Positions 33,158-42,136 of a DNA stretch of 64,000 nt are shown one piece after another; the first letter of the stretch is position 1; every line of letters begins with the position of its first letter. The notes under the pieces were generated by a model. That model did not search any database, was not told the origin of the DNA, and worked only from the letters and a program-made list of their open reading frames with translations. The stretch comes from Bacillus changyiensis (GTDB lineage Bacteria > Bacillota > Bacilli > Bacillales > Bacillaceae). The position numbers and the translations under genes were made by a program. The stretch is taken from NCBI RefSeq assembly GCF_027706145.1, contig NZ_JAQFWW010000003.1, positions 62,001 through 126,000 of the forward strand, read 5' to 3'.

Positions 33158-34348
33158 TTGAAAAAGACATTATGTTTGGTTTCTATGGTGGGGATTCTCA
33201 TGCTCTCTGCCTGTGGACCAAATTTTGGGGGCGAAGAAGAGCAAGAGATGGTTCAAAAGACGCAAAAGTCAAAAGAAAAAGCGATCATCCCCAAATACAA
33301 CATCTCTGATTCATATTACAAAATGGTTCTTCCGTTTAAAGCTGGAAAAGCGCGGGGATTAACAACCGAGCGTTTGAATACAAGGCTTGATATTGATGAA
33401 TTTGAAACCGGTATGATGCGCCTAGCACAAGATTCTTTTCCAACGGATGATTATCTTTTTCAAGAGGGGCAATATCTAGATGAGGATACAGTGACAAGTT
33501 GGCTGGCTCGGAAAAAGACAGGATCTGACTTGGAAAAAGAACAGAAAAAAGATAAGGATTTTAAAAATATCGGTTTGAATCCGCCGCTATCTGGAAGTGG
33601 TTCGAAGGATAAGCAAAATAAAGAAAGCCCGATTTATCTTGCCCATATGCTTGAGCACAATTATCTTGTCCGTAAAGACAAAGATACGATTGAGCTTGGC
33701 GGTGTAGTAATTGGTCTCGCTCTTAACTCAGTTTACTATTATCGAGAGGATGTCGGCGAACCGCAAAAAGAAGTAACGATCAGTGATAAAAAACTGAAAC
33801 AAGAAGGCGAAAAGATCGCACAAGAAGTGGCGAAACGGGTTCGCAACAAGGACAGCTTAAAAAACATACCGCTGACAATTATCCTTTACAAACAAGCGCC
33901 AAAATCGTCCATCGTTCCTGGTAACTTTATTGCCAAAACGGATGTCAAAGCAGGTACAAGTGAAATAGGCGACTGGGATAATATTAATGAAGAATATGTT
34001 TTTTTTCCATCTGATGAAGGAAAGGAAAAACATCAGGATGACTGGGAACTATTTAAACGTTTCAAAAATAAAGTGGATTCCTATTTTCCAAACTATACGG
34101 GAGTTGTAGGTATAGCTCTTTATCATGATGATCAAATGAGGACCATGAAAATTGACATTCCGATGCAGTTTTATGGGAAAAGTGAAGTCATTGCCTTCAC
34201 ACAATTCCTAACAGGTGAAGTGATGGATTACTATGGAAAAGGTGATCTGAATGTGGAAATCAATATTAAATCATCTGAAGGCCAAGAAGCTGTTATCCTG
34301 AAAAAACCAGGAGACAAAGAACCAACTGTTCATATTTATGACAAATAA
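33158..34348 (+). CDS. camS: CamS-family sex pheromone lipoprotein (YerH)
   Basis: A 396-aa lipoprotein with signal peptide [19 protein letters not shown], lipobox LSAC. The body matches the CamS family (QLDxx[19 protein letters not shown] near the C-terminus). In Staphylococcus aureus the CamS signal peptide releases a heptapeptide that mimics an enterococcal plasmid pheromone; the equivalent peptide here would be GILMLSA. The start is TTG at 33158 with AGAGGAG about 9 bases upstream. The role of the mature protein is unknown. Confidence 0.9.
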   Translation: MKKTLCLVSMVGILMLSACGPNFGGEEEQEMVQKTQKSKEKAIIPKYNISDSYYKMVLPFKAGKARGLTTERLNTRLDIDEFETGMMRLAQDSFPTDDYLFQEGQYLDEDTVTSWLARKKTGSDLEKEQKKDKDFKNIGLNPPLSGSGSKDKQNKESPIYLAHMLEHNYLVRKDKDTIELGGVVIGLALNSVYYYREDVGEPQKEVTISDKKLKQEGEKIAQEVAKRVRNKDSLKNIPLTIILYKQAPKSSIVPGNFIAKTDVKAGTSEIGDWDNINEEYVFFPSDEGKEKHQDDWELFKRFKNKVDSYFPNYTGVVGIALYHDDQMRTMKIDIPMQFYGKSEVIAFTQFLTGEVMDYYGKGDLNVEINIKSSEGQEAVILKKPGDKEPTVHIYDK

Positions 34349-34357
34349 GTTTTAGAC

Positions 34358-34390
34358 GGGGCTGTCCAATCAAGTGGACGCCCTTTTTAT
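34358..34390 (+). terminator. Intrinsic terminator after camS
   Basis: GGGCTGTCCA and TGGACGCCC pair with one bulge around ATCAAG, followed by TTTTTATTTT. Confidence 0.88.
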
Positions 34391-34476
34391 TTTGCTCCTT
34401 TCGGACAGCTCTATTTCTTTTTTTTACTAAACACTCTTGCAAATATATAACTCACCCTTTATAATCGATTGTACAG

Positions 34477-34489
34477 AATATAGTATATT
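34477..34489. promoter_or_regulatory. Candidate operator of YhfZ, copy 1
   Basis: AATATAGTATATT is a perfect palindrome around a central G, 17 bp before the yhfZ start. A near copy lies before yhfY at 35616. It also overlaps a possible -10 region, so binding would repress. Confidence 0.55.
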
Positions 34490-34505
34490 GTTTAAGGAAG
34501 AATTT

Positions 34506-35423
34506 ATGATGTGGGAAAAATTTTATTCTAAAAATGGATTAGCAGCAAAAAATATTGCGAAAGAATTGATGAAGGTAGAAGTCGGTGAAAAAATTCCGCG
34601 AATCTCTGACTACTGTAGTAAATTATCTATTGGTAGGGGAACTGTGCAAAGTGCATTCAATTTATTAGACGATATGAAAGCGATTAAATTAGAAGCAAGA
34701 GGTCACTTAGGTACATATTTAATCAGTAAAGATAACCATTTATTACTTGAAATTGCCGGGATTGCACCGTTAATTGGCTCAATGCCCCTTCCTTACTCTA
34801 GAAAATACGAAGGGTTAGCAACAGGAATCGTGGAGCAATTTGAATCTGCAGGAAAAACAGTGCATTTAATCTATATGCGTGGTGGGATGAATCGAATTGA
34901 GGCGGTCCGTACGAAAAGAAGTGATTTTGCGATTGTGTCTAAGATGACGGCAGATCATATGATTGCCGAGTATCCAAATTTGAAGATTTTTAAAAAGTTT
35001 GGGACAGGTAGTTATGTAGCGGTGCATAAAGTTTTTTTAGCTCAGTCAAGTGGAGCCGTTAACAGAGTTGGGGTTGATTTGGAGTCATTAGACCAAAAAC
35101 AACTCACATTTGCTGAATTTGAAAACAAGGATGTCGAATATATTCATGTCAACTATATGCAATTATTTGACATGCTCCATTCAAAACAAATTGATGCAGC
35201 TGTTTGGAATGCTGATGACAAGAGAATGTCTGAAACATTTACAGCAGTTGAATTTTCATTGCCTAAAGCAAAGAAAATTTCTCAAGACACAACAGAAGCT
35301 GTGATCGTGATTGATGGCGATCGAGAGCAAGAACTAGCAGACAAATGGGATTCAGTCGAGATTGAAAGTATATTAGACATTCAGAAAAGCGTCGAAAAAG
35401 GGGAAAAGATTCCACGCTATTAA
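34506..35423 (+). CDS. yhfZ: YhfZ-family transcription regulator
   Basis: The 305-aa protein begins with a winged HTH of the GntR kind (residues 8-75: IAKELMKVEVGEKIPRISDYCSKLSIGRGTVQSAFNLLDD) followed by a ligand-binding domain like periplasmic binding proteins (90-305). E. coli YhfZ is 301 aa. The start ATG at 34506 has AAGGAAG 7 bases upstream; in-frame extension to 34437 crosses the operator. It heads the yhf cluster. The effector is unknown. Confidence 0.85.
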   Translation: MMWEKFYSKNGLAAKNIAKELMKVEVGEKIPRISDYCSKLSIGRGTVQSAFNLLDDMKAIKLEARGHLGTYLISKDNHLLLEIAGIAPLIGSMPLPYSRKYEGLATGIVEQFESAGKTVHLIYMRGGMNRIEAVRTKRSDFAIVSKMTADHMIAEYPNLKIFKKFGTGSYVAVHKVFLAQSSGAVNRVGVDLESLDQKQLTFAEFENKDVEYIHVNYMQLFDMLHSKQIDAAVWNADDKRMSETFTAVEFSLPKAKKISQDTTEAVIVIDGDREQELADKWDSVEIESILDIQKSVEKGEKIPRY

Positions 35424-35588
35424 GGGTGTCCTGAAAGTAGTGTGCATGAATGGGAATCGGGGAATTTGCTCGCTTTCCGCGGGTGATCTGTGAGCCTCCT
35501 CAAAGCTCGTTCTTTGCTCCTGCGGTGTCCCGCCTGGCTCGCAATTCCCCTTGTTCCATGTTGTAAAGGACTTTTTAGATAGCGTCCT
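35423..35588. mobile_element. MITE-like repeat element between yhfZ and yhfY
   Basis: About 166 bp, locally GC-rich and non-coding. The ends AGGGTGTCC-TGAAAGT and the complement of ACTTTTTAGATAGCGTCCT are imperfect inverted repeats. Inside, GGGGAATT-GC (35459-35469) pairs with GCAATTCCCC (35541-35550). The inner text (CGCTTTCCGCGGG, TTTGCTCCTGCGGTGTC) resembles repeats I know from many Bacillus genomes. No transposase is present, so any movement would depend on one elsewhere. Confidence 0.6.
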
Positions 35589-35615
35589 CTAAAAAATTTT
35601 ATTATCAAAATACTA

Positions 35616-35628
35616 AATACAGTATATT
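35616..35628. promoter_or_regulatory. Candidate operator of YhfZ, copy 2
   Basis: AATACAGTATATT differs by one base from the palindrome before yhfZ, and the flanking TAC and TTG are shared too. It ends immediately before the yhfY ribosome-binding site. Confidence 0.55.
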
Positions 35629-35640
35629 GGAGGGTTTGGA

Positions 35641-36003
35641 TTGAACAGAATACAACTCGAAGACAAATTAGTGATTTTATTAGGAAGTGGTGTTGTGACG
35701 AAGGATGCGTTTCATTTAAGTTTAAATACATTTGATTTCATTTCAAAAAAACTAGAAAAGGAGGTGATTGAAAACTCGGACATGTTTTGGACGCATATGT
35801 CATTGGCCTTAACTAGAGTGGAAAGAGGTGAATATGAAGATGGTCCTTCAAATCCGATTATGATTGAAGTGGGTGAGACACCATATCAAAAAGATATTGA
35901 AGACATTATCACATATATCAATTCACAGTTAGATCAAGATTTACCAGAAGGAGAGCAAGCCTATTTTTATCTTCATCTTCATAGAGTTCTAGAATTCAAT
36001 TAA
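35641..36003 (+). CDS. yhfY: YhfY-like protein with PRD-type fold
   Basis: A 120-aa protein matching the position and size of E. coli YhfY, which is assigned a PTS-regulation (PRD) domain. The segment MFWTHMSLALTRVERGE with a conserved His, and YFYLHLHRVLE near the end, fit a PRD with possible phosphorylatable histidines. The start is TTG at 35641 with GGAGGG 6 bases upstream. It begins the structural part of the yhf operon. Confidence 0.7.
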   Translation: MNRIQLEDKLVILLGSGVVTKDAFHLSLNTFDFISKKLEKEVIENSDMFWTHMSLALTRVERGEYEDGPSNPIMIEVGETPYQKDIEDIITYINSQLDQDLPEGEQAYFYLHLHRVLEFN

Positions 36004-36018
36004 ATGGAGGGGTTTGTG

Positions 36019-36387
36019 ATGGTCAGAATTGTAATAGGTGGACAGTTAAATAAACAAGCAATTGAAAAGCAAGTAAAAGAAATGGGTGGACACAATGTGG
36101 AAGTGTCTGTAAAAAGCGATTTAAATGCTGTGATGGCTGTTAAAAACAAGCAAGCAGACTATTACATCGGTGCCTGTGAGACAGGATCTGGCGGTGCATT
36201 GGCAATGGCATTTGCTTTATTAGGAAAAGATCAGTGTGTAACTTTGGCCTCACCAAGCAAGATCAAAACCAAGCAAGAAATTGAGAATGAAGTAAGTGAA
36301 GGAAGAATTGCGTTTGGTTTTACAGCTCCATCTAGCAAACATATCTTAAAGGTGCTCATTCCCGCTATTTTAAAAGTAACTTTATAG
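36019..36387 (+). CDS. yhfU: YhfU, DUF2620 protein
   Basis: A 122-aa small soluble protein. It has a glycine-rich motif YYIGACETGSGGALAMAFAL that matches YhfU (GACNTGAGAAL in E. coli). The loop recalls ribose-5-phosphate isomerase B and PTS IIB phosphate loops by eye; no function is proven. The start ATG at 36019 follows GGAGGGG by 7 bases; the ATG at 36004 precedes that site. It follows yhfY directly and precedes the transporter. Confidence 0.85.
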   Translation: MVRIVIGGQLNKQAIEKQVKEMGGHNVEVSVKSDLNAVMAVKNKQADYYIGACETGSGGALAMAFALLGKDQCVTLASPSKIKTKQEIENEVSEGRIAFGFTAPSSKHILKVLIPAILKVTL

Positions 36388-36427
36388 TCGTTCTAAGAAA
36401 AAACGATAACTAGAGGTGAAATATACA

Positions 36428-37729
36428 ATGGATCTGACATTTATTCAATGGGTTGTCATCGTTTCGGTCGGGGCGCTCGGCTCTGTTTTAGTTAATCGTG
36501 GAGTAGCTGTCTTTAATGATGGGTTGCGACCGATCATGCCGGAATATCTAGAAGGGCGAATGACAAGAGGAGAACTTGCGGCAACAAGTTTTGCGTTAAG
36601 TTTTGGTTTAATTATCGGATTTGGAATTCCGCTTTCCATCGGTGCTGCAATTATGATTGGACATAGTATTTTGTTAGCGTGTGACATGATTGGTATTTGG
36701 TCGCCAAAAAGCAAACTGGGATTGATCATAGCAGGTGTGATTGGTGCAATCTATAGTATTGGACTTGTTTTAGGGCTCCAATTTGTCGTACATGTATTTC
36801 AGATGCTCCATGTGAATTTTTTGGAATCTTTAAATTTGATTGGCCAACCTATTATTATCGCTTTTACCGTTTTTCCAGCAATTGCAGTCGGGTATCAACA
36901 CGGTTTAAAGAAAGCTGCCACTACTGCAATTGTCACGTTAACATTTCTTCTGTTATTTGAAAAATTTGGTACATTTGAAATTGCCGGATATAAGATCGTT
37001 CTTAGTCCCGAAGGTATCGCTTTATTAGCAGGAATGATGATGATGATTTATTATGCAGCAAGAATTAAAGCTAAGGATGCGTCTACAAATACTGATTTAG
37101 TCAATATTTTTAATGAACGTGTTCATCGAATTAAGAAAAACCGCTGGTTATTAGCTTTAATGGGTGGGTTGATTTCTTTAACATCATGCATGCTCATTTT
37201 AGCAGTTGATGCAATGCCCCAAGCATTAATAAATCAAGGTCTCTATACTGAAGCAGCCATTGCTACATTTGTCAGAGCCATTGGATTTGTTCCATTAGTT
37301 TTCTCAACTGCCATTGTAACAGGAGTGTACGGTTTAGCTGGAACAACGTTAGTATTTGCAATCGGTCTTATTTTTAGGGATATACCGATTCTCGCTTTTA
37401 TATTAGGTGCAGTTGTCATGTATTTGGAGGTCATATCACTATCAGCCGTATCAAAAAGTATGGATAAATTACCTGGTGTACGTGAGATGGGTGAGCATAT
37501 TCGAACCTCACTATCAGATGTTCTCGGGATGGCTATATTAATAGGAAGTGCTATGGCAGCTGCAAAAATAGCTCCAGGAATTGGTTTCTTTTGGGTGCTT
37601 GGCTTTTATTTAATCAATCGAATTGCGAAAAAACCACTCGTTGAATTGGCAGTTGGTCCGATCGCAGCTATTTTGTTAGGAGTCATCATCAATCTCCTAA
37701 ATGTTATTGGATTATGGCCGGCAGGGTAA
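36428..37729 (+). CDS. yhfT: YhfT membrane transporter
   Basis: The 433-aa protein has about twelve hydrophobic helices and matches E. coli YhfT (434 aa), a family of unknown substrate. Visible conserved parts are GSVLVNRGVAVFNDGLRPIMPEYLEGRMTRGELAATSFALSFGL near the N-terminus and ISLSAVSKSMDKLPGVREMG. The start ATG at 36428 has AGAGGTG 11 bases upstream. It presumably imports the substrate of the cluster. Confidence 0.85.
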   Translation: MDLTFIQWVVIVSVGALGSVLVNRGVAVFNDGLRPIMPEYLEGRMTRGELAATSFALSFGLIIGFGIPLSIGAAIMIGHSILLACDMIGIWSPKSKLGLIIAGVIGAIYSIGLVLGLQFVVHVFQMLHVNFLESLNLIGQPIIIAFTVFPAIAVGYQHGLKKAATTAIVTLTFLLLFEKFGTFEIAGYKIVLSPEGIALLAGMMMMIYYAARIKAKDASTNTDLVNIFNERVHRIKKNRWLLALMGGLISLTSCMLILAVDAMPQALINQGLYTEAAIATFVRAIGFVPLVFSTAIVTGVYGLAGTTLVFAIGLIFRDIPILAFILGAVVMYLEVISLSAVSKSMDKLPGVREMGEHIRTSLSDVLGMAILIGSAMAAAKIAPGIGFFWVLGFYLINRIAKKPLVELAVGPIAAILLGVIINLLNVIGLWPAG

Positions 37730-37756
37730 ACAAGAATAAAAGGGAGAAAAATCGCC

Positions 37757-38647
37757 ATGTTCAAAAACGGAATAACCTATATGCATGAACATACAACGAT
37801 CGACCTTTCTGAGGTAAAAAATAATGAAGATTGTAAGTTAGATGTTTTTTCTGAAACGATTAAAGAATATCGGACATTATACGCAAAGGGTGTACGTAAC
37901 CTTGTTGATGTAACAAATATTGGAATGGGGAGGAACATCACATATGTCCAAAAAGTAGCGGAGGAAAGCGGGATTAATATCATTTCTTCTACTGGTTTTT
38001 ACCAAGAGTCATTTTATCCGATTCAGGTACTAAGAGAAACGAAACAACAGCTGGCAGAAAGAATGATAGCCGAAATCGTTGACGGAATCAAAGGAACAAC
38101 GATAAAAGCTGAAATGATTGGAGAAATTGGGACAAGTTATAACACATGGACAGAAGCTGAAAAGAAGGTCTTTGAAGCTGTTATCATCGCACATCAAGCA
38201 ACAAAAAAACCAATTTCTACCCATACCTCACTTGGAACGTTAGGACATGAGCAGGTCAATTTTTTTAAAAAGAATCGAGTCAATTTAAACCGAGTGGTGA
38301 TTGGTCATGTTGATTTAACCGGAGATATTGATTATATCCTTCAGATGCTAAGAGAAGGGGTGTACATCGCATTTGACACAATTGGCAAAGAAAGTTACAT
38401 GCCTGATCATGTTCGAGCAAAGATGTTAAAGAAAATCCAAGATAAAGGGTTTATAGAGAAAGTGTTCTTGTCAATGGATATTACGAGAAAATCACATCTC
38501 AAGTATAAAGGTGGCTTAGGCTATTCTTATTTGCTAGATTCATTTATTCCTTTATTACAAGCATATGGAATTACCAGTCATTCGATTGAGTGTTTATTCA
38601 TTCACAATCCGTATGCTTTTATGAAAGAGTTGGGGGAATCAATATGA
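37757..38647 (+). CDS. php: Phosphotriesterase homology protein Php
   Basis: The 296-aa TIM-barrel amidohydrolase has metal ligands H10 and H12 (MHEH), E123 in GEIGTS, H156, H184 and D241. These match the E. coli Php pattern (H12, H14, E125, H158, H186, D243) with a two-residue shift. E replaces the carboxylated Lys of true phosphotriesterase, and E. coli Php lacks phosphotriesterase activity, so the substrate is likely a lactone, ester or amide in a carbohydrate pathway. The stop overlaps the yhfS start (ATGA). Confidence 0.9.
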   Translation: MFKNGITYMHEHTTIDLSEVKNNEDCKLDVFSETIKEYRTLYAKGVRNLVDVTNIGMGRNITYVQKVAEESGINIISSTGFYQESFYPIQVLRETKQQLAERMIAEIVDGIKGTTIKAEMIGEIGTSYNTWTEAEKKVFEAVIIAHQATKKPISTHTSLGTLGHEQVNFFKKNRVNLNRVVIGHVDLTGDIDYILQMLREGVYIAFDTIGKESYMPDHVRAKMLKKIQDKGFIEKVFLSMDITRKSHLKYKGGLGYSYLLDSFIPLLQAYGITSHSIECLFIHNPYAFMKELGESI

Positions 38648-39762
38648 AAACGAATCCACTAAAAAGGATGTCTATTGAAGAAGCAAAGCAAAAACAGTTT
38701 GAACTTGTTGATGTAATGACAAAGTATTTTCGTGGGAATGAAGCACTTTCACTTGGTGACTTAGGCATTGTCAAAGGAAGCTATAAACCTCTTTATACAA
38801 TAAAAGTAGAAAAGACATTAGCGGATTTCTTTCATGTTGAAAAAGCTATGTTAGTACGTGGTGCCGGAACAGGTGCATTAAGATTTGGTTTAATGAGTTT
38901 TTTGAAACCGGGTGATCACCTGCTTGTCCACAATGCACCAATATATCCTACAAGTCAAACAACACTGAACATAATGGGGGTCACACCAATCTATGTCGAT
39001 TTTCATGATCGTCAAGACATACACCGTGTCATCAGGCAAAACCCTGACCTAAAAGGTGTGCTGATTCAGCATACTAGACAAAAACTTGATGACCATTATG
39101 ATTTGGTAGAAGTCATTGATCACATTCGTTCCGTAAACCCGGCTTTAAAGATCATTACAGATGACAATTATGCTGCGCTGAAAGCTGAGCAGATCGGAGC
39201 GCAACTTGGTGCTGATTTATCAACATTTTCACTGTTTAAACTGTTAGGTCCAGAAGGTATCGGTGTCATTTTAGGAAGAGCTGCTTTCATTGAGAAAATT
39301 GAAGAGATCCATTATTCAGGAGGGAGTCAAGTACAAGGTTATGAAGCCTTAGAAGCATTAAGGGGATTAATCTATGCTCCAGTCATGCTGGCCATTCAAG
39401 CTGATGTGACTGATGAGTTAGTCCAGCGACTAAATCAAGGAGTCGTTCAAGGCGTAAAACGGGCTTATTTAGCAAATGCACAATCAAAAGTTGTCCTCGT
39501 TGAATTGATGAAACCAATGGCAGAGAAAGTACTCCATTATGCGAATGAATTAGGGGCAGCACCCCATCCAGTTGGAGCTGAATCAAGATATGAAGTTGTT
39601 CCGATGTTTTATAGAGTTTCAGGTACTTTCTTATCCTCAGCTCCAACTTTGGCCGATAAAATGATTCGGATTAATCCGTTAAGAAGTGGTGTTGAGACCG
39701 TTTTAAGAATACTAGACAACTCAATTCGTCGAGCTACATGTAATGAAGGGGAATGGGAATGA
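38644..39762 (+). CDS. yhfS: YhfS, PLP-dependent fold-type I enzyme
   Basis: A 372-aa aminotransferase-fold protein. The PLP lysine is K199 in STFSLFKLLGPEGIG, and an aspartate pair lies in ITDDNYAALK (D173, D174). The N-terminal loop GAGTGALRFG binds cofactor phosphate. It resembles cysteine desulfurase, selenocysteine lyase and seryl-tRNA(Sec) selenium transferase-like proteins but lacks an obvious catalytic Cys loop. The start ATG at 38644 has GGGGG before it; an in-frame extension to 38590 overlaps php. It overlaps yhfW by 4 bases. Confidence 0.85.
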   Translation: MKTNPLKRMSIEEAKQKQFELVDVMTKYFRGNEALSLGDLGIVKGSYKPLYTIKVEKTLADFFHVEKAMLVRGAGTGALRFGLMSFLKPGDHLLVHNAPIYPTSQTTLNIMGVTPIYVDFHDRQDIHRVIRQNPDLKGVLIQHTRQKLDDHYDLVEVIDHIRSVNPALKIITDDNYAALKAEQIGAQLGADLSTFSLFKLLGPEGIGVILGRAAFIEKIEEIHYSGGSQVQGYEALEALRGLIYAPVMLAIQADVTDELVQRLNQGVVQGVKRAYLANAQSKVVLVELMKPMAEKVLHYANELGAAPHPVGAESRYEVVPMFYRVSGTFLSSAPTLADKMIRINPLRSGVETVLRILDNSIRRATCNEGEWE

Positions 39763-40985
39763 ATCGAAGAGTCATGATCATCATATTGGATAGCCTAGGT
39801 GTCGGGTATATGGAGGATGCAAGCAACTACCATCCAGCAGATGTTGGAGCCAATACATTTTATCATATTATTGATCAAGTACCTGCTATTAAGATCCCGA
39901 ACTTAGAAAGAATGGGAATCAATAAAATCTTACACCATCCCATCTTGAAACATGTTAATCATATTGCAAGTTACGGTGTGCTCAATCTGATGCATCAAGG
40001 AGCAGACAGTTTTGAAGGACATAATGAAATCATGGGAACGAAACCAAAAAAGGCGTATTTAGCACCTCTTTTAACAAATATTGATCATGTTAAGCTGGCA
40101 TTAGAAAAACAAGGTTATCATGTCTCCATCCCAAATCCTGAATTACCTTATTTATTGGTCAATGACTTAGTCATTGTGGCAGATAATATTGAAACAGATT
40201 ACGGACAAATCTACAATGTTAGCGCACCTTTAGATCATATTTCATTTGAAGAGGTCTTAAAAATCGGGCAATGTGTGCGTGATCATGTTGAAGTCAATCG
40301 AGTGATTGTACTGGGTGGAGAACACGTAACACCAGAACAGCTGAGGAATTCGGTTGAAAGAAGAGAAGATGGATTAGTAGGAGTCAATTCCCCTAAATCA
40401 AATGTTTACAAACAAGGGTATCAAGTGAGGCATTTAGGTTATGGCATCTCTCCTCAAGGTCAGTTGCCCACTTTGGCGAAAAACAAAGGGCTGGATGTTT
40501 CACTAATTGGAAAGATGCAGGACGTCATTTATTGTAAAGGCGCAAACAGGTTACCAGGTGTTGATACAGAACAAGTCATGAAAGATATATTACAGGAAAT
40601 GAATCATGTCAAGAATGGAGTCATTGCTGCTACAGTACAAGAAACAGATTTGGCTGGTCATGCACAAAATCCTTTCCGTTATTCAGACCGTATTGAAGTA
40701 GTAGACCACTATTTATCAGATGTACTAGAGAATATGACAGATGAAGATTTGCTGTTCATGAGTGCAGACCATGGAAACGACCCTACAATTGGTCATAGTC
40801 AACACACACGTGAGAAAACATATTTGTTAGCTTTCCATAAAAAATTCTCCCCAGTAAACATTGGCGAAAGACACACACTTTCTGATATAGCGGCAACCTC
40901 AGCAGAATATTTAGGTCTTCATCATCCTGAGAATGGCGATTCATTCCTTACATTATTACAAGAAGGAAAAGAGGAGAAAAGCTAA
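39759..40985 (+). CDS. yhfW: YhfW, phosphopentomutase-like metalloenzyme
   Basis: This 408-aa protein (same length as E. coli YhfW) belongs to the alkaline phosphatase superfamily, near phosphopentomutase DeoB. Metal or nucleophile regions are IILDSLGVGYMEDA, DSFEGHNEIMGTKP, ETDLAGHAQ and SADHGNDPTIGHSQHTREK. DeoB converts ribose-1-phosphate to ribose-5-phosphate; the substrate here may be a related sugar phosphate. The ATG at 39759 is used because AAGGGG is 7 bases upstream; the ATG at 39753 is too close. Confidence 0.87.
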   Translation: MNRRVMIIILDSLGVGYMEDASNYHPADVGANTFYHIIDQVPAIKIPNLERMGINKILHHPILKHVNHIASYGVLNLMHQGADSFEGHNEIMGTKPKKAYLAPLLTNIDHVKLALEKQGYHVSIPNPELPYLLVNDLVIVADNIETDYGQIYNVSAPLDHISFEEVLKIGQCVRDHVEVNRVIVLGGEHVTPEQLRNSVERREDGLVGVNSPKSNVYKQGYQVRHLGYGISPQGQLPTLAKNKGLDVSLIGKMQDVIYCKGANRLPGVDTEQVMKDILQEMNHVKNGVIAATVQETDLAGHAQNPFRYSDRIEVVDHYLSDVLENMTDEDLLFMSADHGNDPTIGHSQHTREKTYLLAFHKKFSPVNIGERHTLSDIAATSAEYLGLHHPENGDSFLTLLQEGKEEKS

Positions 40986-42136
40986 TGTTTTTGGAATCAA
41001 CACTCAAATATAACAACAAATTAATCGCTACTGCATTAGAATTTCATCAACAAGGTATGATTTTTCCCAATACTTATGTCATCGATTTGGATACGATCGA
41101 ACAAAATGCAATTGCTTTACGGGAAGAAGCCAGTAAACAGGATATTGAATTATTTTTTATGACAAAGCAATTTGGTCGGAATCCACTAGTGGCACAAACG
41201 ATTGCAAAAGGCGGAATTGAAAAGGCAGTTGCCGTAGATCCATGGGAGGCAGTTACTCTTCATCAACATGGGGTTAAAATCGGTCATGTTGGACATTTGA
41301 CACAAATACCGGTCCACTTGATCGCTACAATCTTAAAGCTGAATCCTGACTATGTTACAGTATTCAGTTATGAAAATGCAAAAAATATTAGCAGAGTAGC
41401 CAAAGAATTGGGGATAAAACAAAAAATATTTTTACGAATCGCAAATCAACATGATGAGATGTATCAAGGTCAAGAAGGTGGATTCACCCATGACCAACTG
41501 ATATATGATATTGACCAGCTCGAACAGTTGGCTGGAATTGAAATATCAGGATTAACCAGTTTCCCTTGTTTATTTGTTCACGATGGGGTCCCAACGATTA
41601 CTTCTAATGTCAAATCCATGCAAGCAGCAAAATCATTTTTAATCAACTGTGGATATCAAAACCTTGAAATGAATATGCCAAGCGCTACTTCCATTGCAAC
41701 AATGAAATTGCTGAAAGAACATGGCGCAACACAAGCTGAACCAGGTCATGCTCTTAGTGGAACAACTCCACTACATGCTGTTCACCATTTATCGGAAAAA
41801 CCTGCAATGGTATATATATCTGAAGTATCCCATCTATACAATCATCATGCTTATGTTTTTGGAGGAGGTTTTTATCCACGGTCACATATGAAAGAAGCAC
41901 TAGTGGGAACAAGTCTTAAACGAGTTTCTACTATAGAAAATGATCCAACACATATTGATTATTATGGTTCAATAAATACAGATGAAGTTCAAGTTGGTGA
42001 TCCTGTCATCTATGCTTTTCGCACACAAGTATTTGTCACAAATGCTCATTTAGCTATCATAAAAAATTTGTCTACAAATCCTCAGTTGATCGGCATATAT
42101 GATTCGATGGGGAATTTGATTAATCGTTCAATTTGA
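40985..42136 (+). CDS. yhfX: YhfX, alanine racemase-like PLP enzyme
   Basis: This 383-aa protein is in the alanine racemase fold-type III group. The expected PLP lysine is K61 in FFMTKQFGRNP, near the barrel start. Later parts are NMPSATSIATMKLLKEHGATQAEPGHALSGTTPLH and a beta domain at the C-terminus. The first base of its ATG is the last of the yhfW stop (TAATG), and GAGGAG lies upstream. A racemase, aldolase or dehydratase role on an amino acid is possible. Confidence 0.86.
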   Translation: MFLESTLKYNNKLIATALEFHQQGMIFPNTYVIDLDTIEQNAIALREEASKQDIELFFMTKQFGRNPLVAQTIAKGGIEKAVAVDPWEAVTLHQHGVKIGHVGHLTQIPVHLIATILKLNPDYVTVFSYENAKNISRVAKELGIKQKIFLRIANQHDEMYQGQEGGFTHDQLIYDIDQLEQLAGIEISGLTSFPCLFVHDGVPTITSNVKSMQAAKSFLINCGYQNLEMNMPSATSIATMKLLKEHGATQAEPGHALSGTTPLHAVHHLSEKPAMVYISEVSHLYNHHAYVFGGGFYPRSHMKEALVGTSLKRVSTIENDPTHIDYYGSINTDEVQVGDPVIYAFRTQVFVTNAHLAIIKNLSTNPQLIGIYDSMGNLINRSI

